64,000 nucleotides of DNA from Deefgea piscis (GTDB taxonomy: Bacteria; Pseudomonadota; Gammaproteobacteria; Burkholderiales; Chitinibacteraceae), in assembly GCF_013284055.1 (NCBI RefSeq), contig NZ_CP054143.1:3286001-3350000 (forward strand). The letters are read 5' to 3'. Position 1 is the first letter of the stretch; every line of letters begins with the position of its first letter. Positions 26,207 to 35,096 of the stretch are shown piece after piece. The notes beneath the pieces are model-generated. The model was given only the letters and a program-made list of their open reading frames with translations. It was not told the DNA's origin and did not search any database. The translations under genes and the position numbers were made by a program.

Positions 26207-27268
26207 ATGAATGTAACAGCCTGCGCCGATGAATCAACGGCACACAAAATGAGTTTTTTGGATCGCAACCTCACATTGTGGATTTTTTTAGCCATGGCAG
26301 TGGGTGTTGGGATCGGCGTGGTTTTTCCGCAAGTGGCGCAGCTCAATGATGCTATGTCAGTGGGCACGACCAATATTCCGCTAGCGATTGGCCTAATTTT
26401 GATGATGTATCCGCCGCTGGCGAAAGTGAATTACAGACTTTTGGGTAAAGTTACTCGGGATAAAAAGGCGCTTACGCTGTCTTTGGTGATGAATTGGATT
26501 GTCGGTCCGATTTTGATGTTTGTGCTGGCAATTACCTTTCTGCGTGACCAGCCGGGCTATATGGTCGGGCTGATTTTAATTGGGCTGGCGCGGTGTATTG
26601 CGATGGTGCTGGTTTGGAATGACCTTAGCGGCGGCAGCAAGGAATACGGCGCAGCCTTAGTTGCGATCAATAGTGTGTTCCAAATTATGAGTTACAGCGT
26701 TATGGCTTGGTTGTTTATTACTGTGTTGCCACCCCTATTTGGCCTGCAAGGGTTTACGTTGAACATTACGATTCTCGATATTGCACAAAGTGTACTGATT
26801 TACCTTGGGATTCCTTTTCTAGCCGGATTTTTGAGCCGCAAATGGTTGGTGGCGGCCAAAGGCGAGGATTGGTACAACACGGTGTTTATCCCGCGTATTT
26901 CGCCAATCACGCTGATTGCTTTACTCGCGACCATCGTGTTGATGTTTAGCCTGAAGGGTGAAATGATAGTTGAGCTACCGATGGACGTGCTGCAAATCGC
27001 CATCCCGCTGGTTATCTATTTCATGCTAATGTTTTTTGTGAGTTTTTTCATCGGCAAGAAAATGGGCTTGCCGTACGATCAAAATGCGTCGATAGCGTTT
27101 ACATCGACCGGCAATAATTTTGAGCTAGCGATTGCGGTGTCGATTGCCGTGTTTGGCTTGAGTTCTGATCAAGCCTTTGCGGGCGTGATTGGCCCCTTGG
27201 TTGAAGTACCCGTACTCATTGCTTTAGTGAATGTGGCGCTCAGAATGAAGCATAAGTACTACACATGA
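26207..27268 (+). CDS. acr3: Acr3-family arsenite efflux transporter
   Basis: This 353-residue, ten-helix transporter has the Acr3 segments [28 protein letters not shown] (with the essential cysteine) and [20 protein letters not shown]. It extrudes As(III), probably energised further by ArsA. It is the last gene of the arsR-arsD-permease-arsA-acr3 run, followed by a symmetric terminator. No arsenate reductase gene is present in this window. Confidence 0.95.
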   Translation: MNVTACADESTAHKMSFLDRNLTLWIFLAMAVGVGIGVVFPQVAQLNDAMSVGTTNIPLAIGLILMMYPPLAKVNYRLLGKVTRDKKALTLSLVMNWIVGPILMFVLAITFLRDQPGYMVGLILIGLARCIAMVLVWNDLSGGSKEYGAALVAINSVFQIMSYSVMAWLFITVLPPLFGLQGFTLNITILDIAQSVLIYLGIPFLAGFLSRKWLVAAKGEDWYNTVFIPRISPITLIALLATIVLMFSLKGEMIVELPMDVLQIAIPLVIYFMLMFFVSFFIGKKMGLPYDQNASIAFTSTGNNFELAIAVSIAVFGLSSDQAFAGVIGPLVEVPVLIALVNVALRMKHKYYT

Positions 27269-27379
27269 AAACTTACTTATTCAGATGTTCGCAACACAAT
27301 GCTGCTCGATTGAAGAAGACGTAGATTGGACTTTCTAGGTCATTCCTAGTCAATTTTGCAACTAATCTGTGGATTTACG

Positions 27380-27404
27380 AATGTCCGAAATGATTTCGGA
27401 CATT
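27380..27404. terminator. Bidirectional terminator after acr3
   Basis: A perfect 11-bp inverted repeat AATGTCCGAAA / TTTCGGACATT with a 3-nt loop lies between convergent genes and can serve both strands. Confidence 0.75.
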
Positions 27405-27414
27405 TATTCACCCG

Positions 27415-27822
27415 TTAAACGACTAACTGCACGATCTCTCCGTCGCGGCGAAAGGCTAAAAACGGCTGTACTGCGCCCGATTGAATTGCAGCCATCATCC
27501 GTTGAAATGCGCTCTCAATTTCATCATGAGTCGGCGCTAGCAATCCTTTGCCACCTAAACCAGCAACAAATACCACATCCCAATCGGGGACGAGCTGTTC
27601 TGATTCAGCAGTCAATGCTGCAAATGTACTTAGCTCCAGCGGCGATTTATCCACATACATCAAGGGCGTTAACTCACCCGCTTGCTGGGCAGAAAACTGA
27701 GCAATTTGCTCTGCAGTCGCATCCTCAGGCAATCCCGCCCCAGTAAAAACAAACAATAGCCTTTGTGGTGTCGGCTGGGAACGAGCGGCAGTCAGTAAAT
27801 CGGAAAAGCTGGCAATATCCAT
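27415..27822 (-). CDS. Small conserved protein (often misnamed ribonucleotide reductase alpha)
   Basis: This 135-residue soluble protein begins MDIASFSDLLTAARSQPTP and contains RLLFVFTGAGLPEDAT, LTPLMYVDKSP and DWDVVFVAGL. I recall such betaproteobacterial proteins being annotated 'ribonucleotide reductase subunit alpha', but nothing here resembles the catalytic barrel. I chose the ATG at 27822, which has AGGGGA upstream; 12 more residues would precede it otherwise. It lies downstream of lutC on the same strand with a 96-bp gap. Function unknown. Confidence 0.75.
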   Translation of the reverse strand: MDIASFSDLLTAARSQPTPQRLLFVFTGAGLPEDATAEQIAQFSAQQAGELTPLMYVDKSPLELSTFAALTAESEQLVPDWDVVFVAGLGGKGLLAPTHDEIESAFQRMMAAIQSGAVQPFLAFRRDGEIVQLVV

Positions 27823-27918
27823 GATGTCCCCTAGAGTCTGCTGAGATAAAAACGTCATTACAGCTTAATACTGAACACAGCGATCAGCATAAGTTTTGAT
27901 GTTGGGTGAAGAGTTTAA

Positions 27919-28518
27919 TCACACCACATTGGGAAGGCGTTGATAAGCGATCACCGACAATGAACGAACACCTTGTGCGCCATGCACCAAAGTACCTTCA
28001 ATATCCGCTGTCGCCGAAGGGCCGCTATGTAGCACGGTGTATCGGGCCATTTGAAACTCGGCACGTTGATATGCTTGGTGCAAATTGCCAACTATTTCAT
28101 TCACATCCAGCAGCACCACCAAATGCTGGGCAAGATACGCCAGCGCATTCACCACCAATTCTTGTTCAGTAAAACAAACGCTGCCGGTTTCAGCCACCGC
28201 AAAACGTGCACGCACTACAGCGACATCGACCTCGGCCAAGCGATGCGGATCTTCGCCTTGCAACACACTAAAATTACCCGTCACTTCGGGCACGACAGAA
28301 GCAATTATTTTAGCCTGCGGAAAATGCTGGCTGAGCAAAGCGTTCAAATTCACGCCATCAGGGCAATCCAATATTTGCCCGCCCATCCGTCGCAAACTCG
28401 CTTGAAACTGCGGCCATGGGCTTGGCAAGTCGGCAGCAAACAACGGTACTTTAGGTAAATCACTCGCCGGCGGCTGATTGACGCGTACTTGCGCCAAAAT
28501 AATATCGCGACTACTCAT
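27919..28518 (-). CDS. lutC: Lactate utilization protein C (LUD domain)
   Basis: This 199-residue LUD-domain protein belongs to the LutABC complex, which oxidises L-lactate to pyruvate. Features are VVRARFAVAETGSVCFTEQE and LVVLLDVNEIVGNLHQAY. The ATG at 28518 follows GAGGAG and overlaps the 3' end of lutB by 8 bp, so it is translationally coupled. A longer in-frame reading has no better start. It is the last gene of lutABC. Confidence 0.92.
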   Translation of the reverse strand: MSSRDIILAQVRVNQPPASDLPKVPLFAADLPSPWPQFQASLRRMGGQILDCPDGVNLNALLSQHFPQAKIIASVVPEVTGNFSVLQGEDPHRLAEVDVAVVRARFAVAETGSVCFTEQELVVNALAYLAQHLVVLLDVNEIVGNLHQAYQRAEFQMARYTVLHSGPSATADIEGTLVHGAQGVRSLSVIAYQRLPNVV

Positions 28519-29896
28519 GATCTGCTCCTCGATTTTTAGCCCACCATTGATGAAATGTGGCTTTTGGCGCATCGGGAATTTCACGCTGCAAACCCCAAGC
28601 ATTGAGCGGGTTATAAATAAGTGCCCGAGGAAACTCACGACTAATTTGATCAACCCCAGCAATGACACGACGAAACAACGCCGGACTCGCTAAGACTTTA
28701 GCGGCAACATCCAGCGCGGTTCGACGCAATAGTGGCAGCTCTTGTTTTTCACTAATAATTCGCCGCCATTGATAAATTTGCTCGTGAATATTGATTTTAA
28801 CTGGGCACACGCTGGTACAACTGCCATTCATGGTGGATGCAAAAGGCAAAGCACGATAGCGATGCAAATCAATCGCAGGATTTAAAATCACGCCAATGGG
28901 CCCCGGGTAAACACTGCCATAACTCAAACCACCACTACGCCGATACACTGGACAAGTATTCATGCACGCCCCGCAGCGAATACACTTGAGTGAAGTCCAA
29001 AAATCAGCCATCCCCAACCGCGCAGAACGGCCGTTATCGACCAACACAATATGCATTTCACCACCATCACGTGGGGCACGAAAATGCGAGGTATATTGCG
29101 TAATCGGCGAACCTAAAGCACTGCGCGATAACAAACGTATAAACACCCCCAAATCCTCAATCCGCGGAATCAGTTTTTCAATGCCTACTGACGCGACATG
29201 CAAGGGCGGTAAATTGGCGCTAATGTCGGCGTTGCCTTCATTGGTACACACCACAAAGCTACCCGTTTCAGCAATCAAGTAATTAGCACCAGTCATCCCC
29301 GCATCGGCAGCTAAAAAATGCGGTCGCAGGCTTTGTCGCCCTGCCTCACTCAAAACTTTAGGATCGTCATTATTCGGATCAGAGTCGATGGTCCGAGCAA
29401 ACAATTTGGCAACATCACCCCGCAACTTATGCACTGCAGGCACCACAATATGACTCGGCGGTTGATCATCATCCAATTGCTGAATACGTTCGCCCAAATC
29501 CGACTCAATTACCGTAATACCGCGCTCGGCCAAATACGGTCGCATCTGACATTCATCAGTGAGCATCGATTTACTTTTAATCACGGTTTTGACCTGACGT
29601 GCCGCAAAAATCTCGCCAACAATGCGATTATGCTCTTGGGCATCTTGCGCCCAATGTACCTGCACCCCATTGGCCGTTGCTTTGCGTTCAAATTCTTCTA
29701 GATAATCCGCCAAATGCGTCAGCGTATGCGCTTTAATGTCAGACGCTAGCTGGCGCAGCATTTCCCATTCAGGAATGTGATCTCGCGCCTGATCCCGCCC
29801 TTTTCTTAAGTCCCACAAATGATGGTCATGAAAACGTTCATGCTGCACATCGGCGATAAATTCATCCGCAGCGGCCGACTGATCTACAGGTTTCAT
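28511..29896 (-). CDS. lutB: Lactate utilization iron-sulfur protein B
   Basis: This 461-residue protein combines an N-terminal LUD-like domain (KSKSMLTDECQMRPYL, MTGANYLIAETGSFVVCTNE) with a C-terminal ferredoxin module (CIRCGACMNTCPVYR and CTSVCPVKI) holding two 4Fe-4S clusters. It passes electrons from lactate within LutABC. The start at 29896 follows GGAGA and overlaps lutA by 4 bp. Confidence 0.94.
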   Translation of the reverse strand: MKPVDQSAAADEFIADVQHERFHDHHLWDLRKGRDQARDHIPEWEMLRQLASDIKAHTLTHLADYLEEFERKATANGVQVHWAQDAQEHNRIVGEIFAARQVKTVIKSKSMLTDECQMRPYLAERGITVIESDLGERIQQLDDDQPPSHIVVPAVHKLRGDVAKLFARTIDSDPNNDDPKVLSEAGRQSLRPHFLAADAGMTGANYLIAETGSFVVCTNEGNADISANLPPLHVASVGIEKLIPRIEDLGVFIRLLSRSALGSPITQYTSHFRAPRDGGEMHIVLVDNGRSARLGMADFWTSLKCIRCGACMNTCPVYRRSGGLSYGSVYPGPIGVILNPAIDLHRYRALPFASTMNGSCTSVCPVKINIHEQIYQWRRIISEKQELPLLRRTALDVAAKVLASPALFRRVIAGVDQISREFPRALIYNPLNAWGLQREIPDAPKATFHQWWAKNRGADHE

Positions 29897-30663
29897 GCGG
29901 TATCTCCATTCAATATCTGGGCAATATGAATGTACTTCTGTCCATAACCCAAGCGCTGCGCACAGCCTTTTTGGTGCATCAAGCAACTCATATCGGCAGA
30001 AACGATATATTCAGCCCCGGCTCGTCGTTGATCATCCACCTTGTCATACCCCATTTTGGCCGAGACGCCCTCTTCAAAAATAGAAAACAAACCACCAAAA
30101 CCACAGCATTCATCGGCTCGCTCTAACTCAACCCACTCAATGCCAGGTACATTGGCCAATAATTCTTTCGGTTTAGAAAAAACCGGCCCACGAATTTCTG
30201 ACATGGATGCCAGTGGTGGCTGCAAACTGCGTAATGAAGTACAACTATTGTGCAAGGCCACTTTGTGCGGGAATGATGCCCAAGGAAAATCGCGTATTTG
30301 CAATATATCGTGCAAAAATTCGACCAATTCATACGCATGCGTTCTGACTTGCGTCACTTCAGCGGTTTGTTCAATGGCGTCTAAATGTTGCCGAATATGG
30401 TGAATACAGCTGGCTGATGGACCGACGATATAGTCGTAGCCCGCAAAGTTCTGCACAAATAAAGCTTCACAAGCGGCAGCATTTTTTTGATCGCCCTCAT
30501 TGGCGAGCGGCTGACCGCAGCAGGTTTGGTTGAATGGATACTCAACAATACATCCCAAGCGCTCCAGTAATTGCAGCGTTGCCACCCCGATTTCAGGAAA
30601 GCTCGAATCAATAAAACAAGGTACAAATAAAGCCACCCGTGGTGCCATCGGCGTCATCGTCAT
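29893..30663 (-). CDS. lutA: Lactate utilization protein A (CCG-domain)
   Basis: This 256-residue protein has the two cysteine-rich CCG motifs NQTCCGQPLANEGD and ADECCGFGGLFS of the heterodisulfide-reductase/GlpC type, plus ALFVPCFIDSSFPE at the start. It forms the third subunit of the lactate oxidation complex. I chose the ATG at 30663 with AAGGGG upstream; a TTG two codons earlier is possible. No lactate permease or GntR regulator is next to the operon. Confidence 0.93.
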   Translation of the reverse strand: MTMTPMAPRVALFVPCFIDSSFPEIGVATLQLLERLGCIVEYPFNQTCCGQPLANEGDQKNAAACEALFVQNFAGYDYIVGPSASCIHHIRQHLDAIEQTAEVTQVRTHAYELVEFLHDILQIRDFPWASFPHKVALHNSCTSLRSLQPPLASMSEIRGPVFSKPKELLANVPGIEWVELERADECCGFGGLFSIFEEGVSAKMGYDKVDDQRRAGAEYIVSADMSCLMHQKGCAQRLGYGQKYIHIAQILNGDTA

Positions 30664-31094
30664 CACCAACCCCTTATTTCAATTGTGAGTGATGTTTTAT
30701 CATCGACCATGTTGATCAAATAGCTATCACCGCATCACACCCACTTTAAAATCGATGAACGTGTGCGCTATCACGCTGCATATTATTTACAGCCACCCAA
30801 TAGCTAAAACAAAAATAACAAAAAGCATGCAACGACTTTATACTTACGTTAACTTTGTATTTCAGTAATTATTAATGGTAATAATGAATGCTGATGGGGC
30901 AATATCCGCTCAGATAATGTGCGCAAAAAAAATTGGGCGGCGTAAATATCAGGATAGTTAAACCAAAAGACAATATCGTGATGATCAAACCGTCAAGCAC
31001 TGACGGCTTGATTTTAGCTGGCAAAACAGGGGATATGACCGAGATGAATTCAACCAGCAGATGGGATGAAATCCATCGGTAAATCAAGCGGCAA
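30664..31094. other. Intergenic region between lutA and flgN with one hairpin
   Basis: This is 431 bp of AT-rich sequence between lutA's 5' end and flgN's 3' end, so it must contain the lutA promoter. A 12-bp inverted repeat with one wobble, ATCAAACCGTCA / TGACGGCTTGAT (30984-31012), is the only clear structure and could end the flgMN transcript. A 71-codon frame here has no ribosome site or recognisable protein. Confidence 0.5.
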
Positions 31095-31559
31095 TTAAGC
31101 GCGATCGAGTGGGCGGCCTAAAGTTTGCTGATGGCGTAATCGGCCATTGGCGCTATAGGCAATTTCCTGATTTTTTTCTTGCGATAGCAAGCTTAATAAA
31201 TGACGATTAGCATCTTCATGGCATTGCACCAGTTGAGCATTACTGCGATTGAGCACTTCCGCCAGCTTGGCTTGCTGTTGTAAATGCCGCCATTGCGGGG
31301 CGATTTTGCTATCTACCGACAAATAATCATTCATTTGCGAAGCAGTATGTAAATTCAATTGCCGCGCGCATTGCATACGAGATTGCGTTGCGATTTCTAA
31401 TTGCTGAACTGCACGCGTTTTTAAAATCAGTAAATCATTGATTTGATCAAATTGACGTGTCGTCAGGATATCTTGCTCACGTTGCATTAACGCCACAAGC
31501 CGCTCAACTTCGAGCAGCTCAATGGTGATGGCTTGGTTTAAATCACAAATAGACATCAT
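31095..31559 (-). CDS. flgN: Flagellar export chaperone FlgN
   Basis: This 154-residue helical protein has the FlgN layout: DLNQAITIELLEVERLVALMQ at the start, long helices, and a flexible C-terminal end. FlgN guards the hook-junction proteins FlgK and FlgL before export. Its start overlaps the flgM stop by 4 bp. The similarity is diffuse, as usual for this family, but the position behind flgM is decisive. Confidence 0.85.
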   Translation of the reverse strand: MMSICDLNQAITIELLEVERLVALMQREQDILTTRQFDQINDLLILKTRAVQQLEIATQSRMQCARQLNLHTASQMNDYLSVDSKIAPQWRHLQQQAKLAEVLNRSNAQLVQCHEDANRHLLSLLSQEKNQEIAYSANGRLRHQQTLGRPLDRA

Positions 31560-31846
31560 GGGCGAGCAAGCAGAGCTTTCACACTAGACAGTAAACCGTC
31601 AGCAATCGCCTCAGGCTTGATTGCAAAGCGCCCTTCGGCAATCGCTTGACGAATTTCTTCCACTTTTTTTGAATCAAAAGGGGAATCGCTTTTACCAACA
31701 CCCGCAGCATTAGAGAGCTGGGCGGCCAAAGGATTAATGCTAACGCTGTTTTTTTCCGCAGCTTGTTCCGTTTTCGCGGCCGTGCGCCCCTCTAATGGCC
31801 GTGCGGTCACGCTCGCCAATGGCTTGCCAGAGTTGTCAATTTTCAT
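31556..31846 (-). CDS. flgM: Anti-sigma-28 factor FlgM
   Basis: This 96-residue protein has the disordered N-terminus MKIDNSGKPLASV and the C-terminal sigma-28 binding helices SKKVEEIRQAIAEGRFAI and KPEAIADGLLSSVKALL. It holds FliA inactive until the hook-basal body is complete. It heads flgM-flgN and is divergent from fliW. Confidence 0.92.
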   Translation of the reverse strand: MKIDNSGKPLASVTARPLEGRTAAKTEQAAEKNSVSINPLAAQLSNAAGVGKSDSPFDSKKVEEIRQAIAEGRFAIKPEAIADGLLSSVKALLARP

Positions 31847-32130
31847 GATTGCTTCCTATGCCAATTTAATGGCGCACACTCAATTTCTTCCATTATGCCA
31901 ATTATCGACGCAAGTTTGAAATTCTTTAGTAATTCAATTGTTTATCAGTAAACGCTAAAACACAAGCCACCTGAAATTACAACAGCATAGACCCAAGCCA
32001 ACCACTTTAAGAATGAATACGTTATTCTAGGGTCAGTTCATGTTTAGTTTGCCGCGAAAGTGCTCTAGCGCGGTGGCAAACCCAGCATCAACAGACCCTA
32101 GCCTTTCATATTCTTGGCGGAGCCCGTTAA

Positions 32131-32544
32131 ATGCAAGTTTATCCTAGCCGTTTTGGCCAAATTGAAGTCGATCCCGATACCATTATTCAGTTTCCGCTGG
32201 GCATTCCCGGCTTTGAAGACTGCAAAAATTACAAACTACTCCACGAAGAAAAACCCGACCCTAAAGTACTGTGGCTGCAATCACTTGACGATGCTGCCGT
32301 GTTATTTACTTTAGTAGAAACCGAGCGGTTGGGACTCAATTATGCCCTGACTTTGTCGGACGAGGAATGCCAGCAAATTGATTTAACCACGGCCAATGAT
32401 GCCAAGTTGTTTTTGATTTTGTCGCGCCCTGAAGGCCAAGCCATTAGCGCCAATACCAATGCGCCTTTGGTGATTAATTTGCAAAGTCGCAAAGGCTTAC
32501 AAAAACTCGACGTAAAAGCCGACATTGTTTTTCGTAACACCTAA
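32131..32544 (+). CDS. fliW: Flagellar assembly factor FliW
   Basis: This 137-residue protein has the FliW pattern FGQIEVDPDTIIQFPLGIPG and FEDCKNYKLL, LEWLQS-like VLWLQSLDD, and NTNAPLVINLQSRKGLQ. FliW binds flagellin and, in other bacteria, antagonises CsrA. No csrA is adjacent; accA follows instead. GGAG lies upstream of the ATG. The 284-bp space to flgM holds the divergent promoters. Confidence 0.92.
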   Translation: MQVYPSRFGQIEVDPDTIIQFPLGIPGFEDCKNYKLLHEEKPDPKVLWLQSLDDAAVLFTLVETERLGLNYALTLSDEECQQIDLTTANDAKLFLILSRPEGQAISANTNAPLVINLQSRKGLQKLDVKADIVFRNT

Positions 32545-32702
32545 CACCACCTGTCAAGCACGGCAATTGATGGTGACAAAGCCGCTGGCATCTTGGAGTG
32601 CGGCCGTGCTTGCTGTATGATTGCGCCATTTTACGCGCTGGCCATACTGGCTAGTTGCGCGCGTGCGCTATTTGTAAGTGGCGCTTCTGGAGTATGAAGA
32701 GC

Positions 32703-33671
32703 ATGAAAACGACCTTCCTCGACTTCGAGCAATCTGTAGCCGAACTCGAAAACAAGATCGAAGAACTGCGCTACGTGCAGGACGATTCGGCAGTAGATAT
32801 CTCAGTTGAAATTTCGCATTTAGAAAAAAAGAGCCAAGAGCTCACTAAAACGATCTACGCCAAACTGTCGCCGTGGCAAATTTCTCAAGTGGCGCGCCAT
32901 CCGCAGCGTCCGTATACCTACGACTATATCGCCGGTATTTTTACAGACTTCCAAGAATTGCATGGTGATCGCGCTTTTGCCGATGACTTAGCGATTGTGG
33001 GTGGTTTGGCCCGCTTTAATGGTCAAAGTGTTATGGTCATCGGCCACCAAAAAGGGCGCGATACCAAAGAAAAAATCATGCGTAACTTCGGTATGCCACG
33101 TCCAGAAGGCTATCGTAAAGCATTGCGTTTGATGAAATTGGCCGAAAAATTCAACATTCCTGTCATCACTTTTGTCGACACCCCGGGTGCTTACCCTGGT
33201 ATCGGTGCTGAAGAACGTGGACAGTCAGAAGCAATTGGTCGCAATTTATTTGAAATGGCCAAACTACGCGTACCGACCATCTGCACCATTATCGGTGAAG
33301 GCGGCTCTGGCGGCGCACTGGCGATTGCCGTCGGCGATATTGTACAAATGCTGCAATATTCAACGTACTCAGTGATTTCTCCGGAAGGCTGCGCCACCAT
33401 TTTGTGGAAAACCGCTGAACGCGCTTCCGATGCCGCCGAAGCCCTTGGCATCACCGCCACGCGCTTAAAAACCCTCGGTTTGGTCGATAAAGTGATTAAT
33501 GAGCCAGTTGGCGGCGCACATCGCGACTATCAACTCATGATGAGCGCAATGAAAAAATCAATTGCCGATGGGCTTAAAAACTTACAAGCCAAATCGATTG
33601 ATCAACTTCTCGATGATCGCTTTGAGCGTCTAATGGAATATGGCAAATTTAAAGAAGAATCCGTCGCCTAA
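32703..33671 (+). CDS. accA: Acetyl-CoA carboxylase carboxyltransferase subunit alpha
   Basis: This 322-residue protein begins [20 protein letters not shown] and has the crotonase-like core with [20 protein letters not shown] (here ITFVDTPG) and [15 protein letters not shown]. With AccD it transfers the carboxyl group from biotin to acetyl-CoA, starting fatty-acid synthesis. The ATG at 32703 gives the usual length (E. coli 319) and has GGAG about 10 nt upstream; nearer ATG codons exist at 32694. Its 3' end overlaps the tilS frame by 32 bp. Confidence 0.96.
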   Translation: MKTTFLDFEQSVAELENKIEELRYVQDDSAVDISVEISHLEKKSQELTKTIYAKLSPWQISQVARHPQRPYTYDYIAGIFTDFQELHGDRAFADDLAIVGGLARFNGQSVMVIGHQKGRDTKEKIMRNFGMPRPEGYRKALRLMKLAEKFNIPVITFVDTPGAYPGIGAEERGQSEAIGRNLFEMAKLRVPTICTIIGEGGSGGALAIAVGDIVQMLQYSTYSVISPEGCATILWKTAERASDAAEALGITATRLKTLGLVDKVINEPVGGAHRDYQLMMSAMKKSIADGLKNLQAKSIDQLLDDRFERLMEYGKFKEESVA

Positions 33672-35046
33672 AGCGACGTTCAATCACGAGGGCTGGCTTG
33701 CCGCATCGGCCGCCCTTCGTGACTTTTGCTGCAACGGGGGCCAACGCCCCCGTTTTCAATCCAGCCTCCCCATCCGCTTATGCGTGGGTTTCTCGGCAGG
33801 ATTGGATTCAAGCGTACTGCTGCACTGGCTCAGTCAACAACAAGCTGAACTGGGCTTTAGCTTAAGCGCCATTCATGTTCATCATGGCTTATCACCCAAT
33901 GCCGATACTTGGGCCGAACATGCACGCACTTTTTGCCAAACGCTCCAGATCCCTTGCCAGATCACACCGGTTAACGTATCGCAAAATACCGGACTCGGCA
34001 TTGAGAGCAATGCCCGCACCGCGCGGTATCGTGCGTTTACTGAGCAAGCTTGCGACGCCATCGTGCTCGCCCACCACCAAAACGATCAAAGCGAAACGCT
34101 GTTAATCAATTTGCTGCGTGGCAGCGGCCCAGCGGGACTCTCCGCAATGAAATCTTTGCGGGCGCTGAACGCCAATACCGATGTGTTACGCCCTTTGTTG
34201 CAGTTGCCACGTTCGGCCTTGCTGGATTATGCCAATGCCCATCAGTTGGCTTGGGTGGAAGATGAAAGCAATCAAGACACCGCCTTTAAACGCAATAAAA
34301 TCCGCCATGAGCTCATCCCTTTACTTGAGGGTATTAACCCCAAGGCCATAGCAACTATTGCGCGTAGCGCAATACATCAAGGCGATGCTGCGGCGATTTT
34401 ATTAGAGCGCGCCCAAGAAGACCTCGTGCGGTGTGTGCAAGATCAGGCTTTGCAGCTCGAGCCATTTCAACAGCTCAGCCCAGCACGGCAACGCAATGCC
34501 TTACACCATTGGCTAGACACCCACGGCATTACGCTCGAGTTGCGTGCATTTGACGAATTACTGCGGGTCACTTTTGCTGCGGCCAGCGACACTTGCCCAG
34601 CACTCGTTTGGCGTAATGCTGCGATTCGCCGTTATCGTGGCGCATTGCATATCACGCGCGCCAGCTTAAACCCGGGGCCTCAATTAGATCGCCAATGGCA
34701 AGACGCACCTCAGATTGCCGATTGGCATGGTGAACTACGCTGGATTGAAGCAGAACACGGCATCGATCCGCGCTTTTTAGAGCAGGGTTACCGTATCGCC
34801 GGTCGCTCTGGCGGTGAAAGCCTCAGATTGGCAGCCAATCGCCCAACGCGCTCGCTCAAAGCCCATTGCCAAGCACTGGGGATTGCGCCATGGCTACGCG
34901 AAACCACGCCGCTGATTTACCTTAACGGCCAATTGGCGGCCGTTCCCGGTCTTGGCGTTCACGCTGACTTTCAAGTTGCCGCCGATCAAATCGGCTGGTT
35001 GCCGATTTGGCAAGCCAATCACCCCAACAAGGGTATTGCCCGCTAA
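33640..35046 (+). CDS. tilS: tRNA(Ile)-lysidine synthetase
   Basis: This 468-residue enzyme puts lysidine on the wobble cytidine of tRNA-Ile(CAU). The PP-loop is [18 protein letters not shown] (about residues 46-63; SAGLDS replaces the more common SGGLDS), followed by [11 protein letters not shown] and [27 protein letters not shown]. The C-terminal domain includes [17 protein letters not shown]. The start overlaps accA. accA-tilS is a frequent gene pair in proteobacteria. Confidence 0.93.
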   Translation: MANLKKNPSPKATFNHEGWLAASAALRDFCCNGGQRPRFQSSLPIRLCVGFSAGLDSSVLLHWLSQQQAELGFSLSAIHVHHGLSPNADTWAEHARTFCQTLQIPCQITPVNVSQNTGLGIESNARTARYRAFTEQACDAIVLAHHQNDQSETLLINLLRGSGPAGLSAMKSLRALNANTDVLRPLLQLPRSALLDYANAHQLAWVEDESNQDTAFKRNKIRHELIPLLEGINPKAIATIARSAIHQGDAAAILLERAQEDLVRCVQDQALQLEPFQQLSPARQRNALHHWLDTHGITLELRAFDELLRVTFAAASDTCPALVWRNAAIRRYRGALHITRASLNPGPQLDRQWQDAPQIADWHGELRWIEAEHGIDPRFLEQGYRIAGRSGGESLRLAANRPTRSLKAHCQALGIAPWLRETTPLIYLNGQLAAVPGLGVHADFQVAADQIGWLPIWQANHPNKGIAR

Positions 35047-35096
35047 AGCATTACCAGCAAGACGCCCACTCATATACTCGTAATACGGAACACATC

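Noticed and set aside
30872-31087. 71-codon minus-strand frame between flgN and lutA
   Set aside because: There is no ribosome site, no recognisable protein, and it overlaps a hairpin in AT-rich intergenic DNA.
32131-32544. fliW-csrA pair
   Set aside because: No csrA frame follows fliW; the next gene is accA, so the common pairing is absent here.
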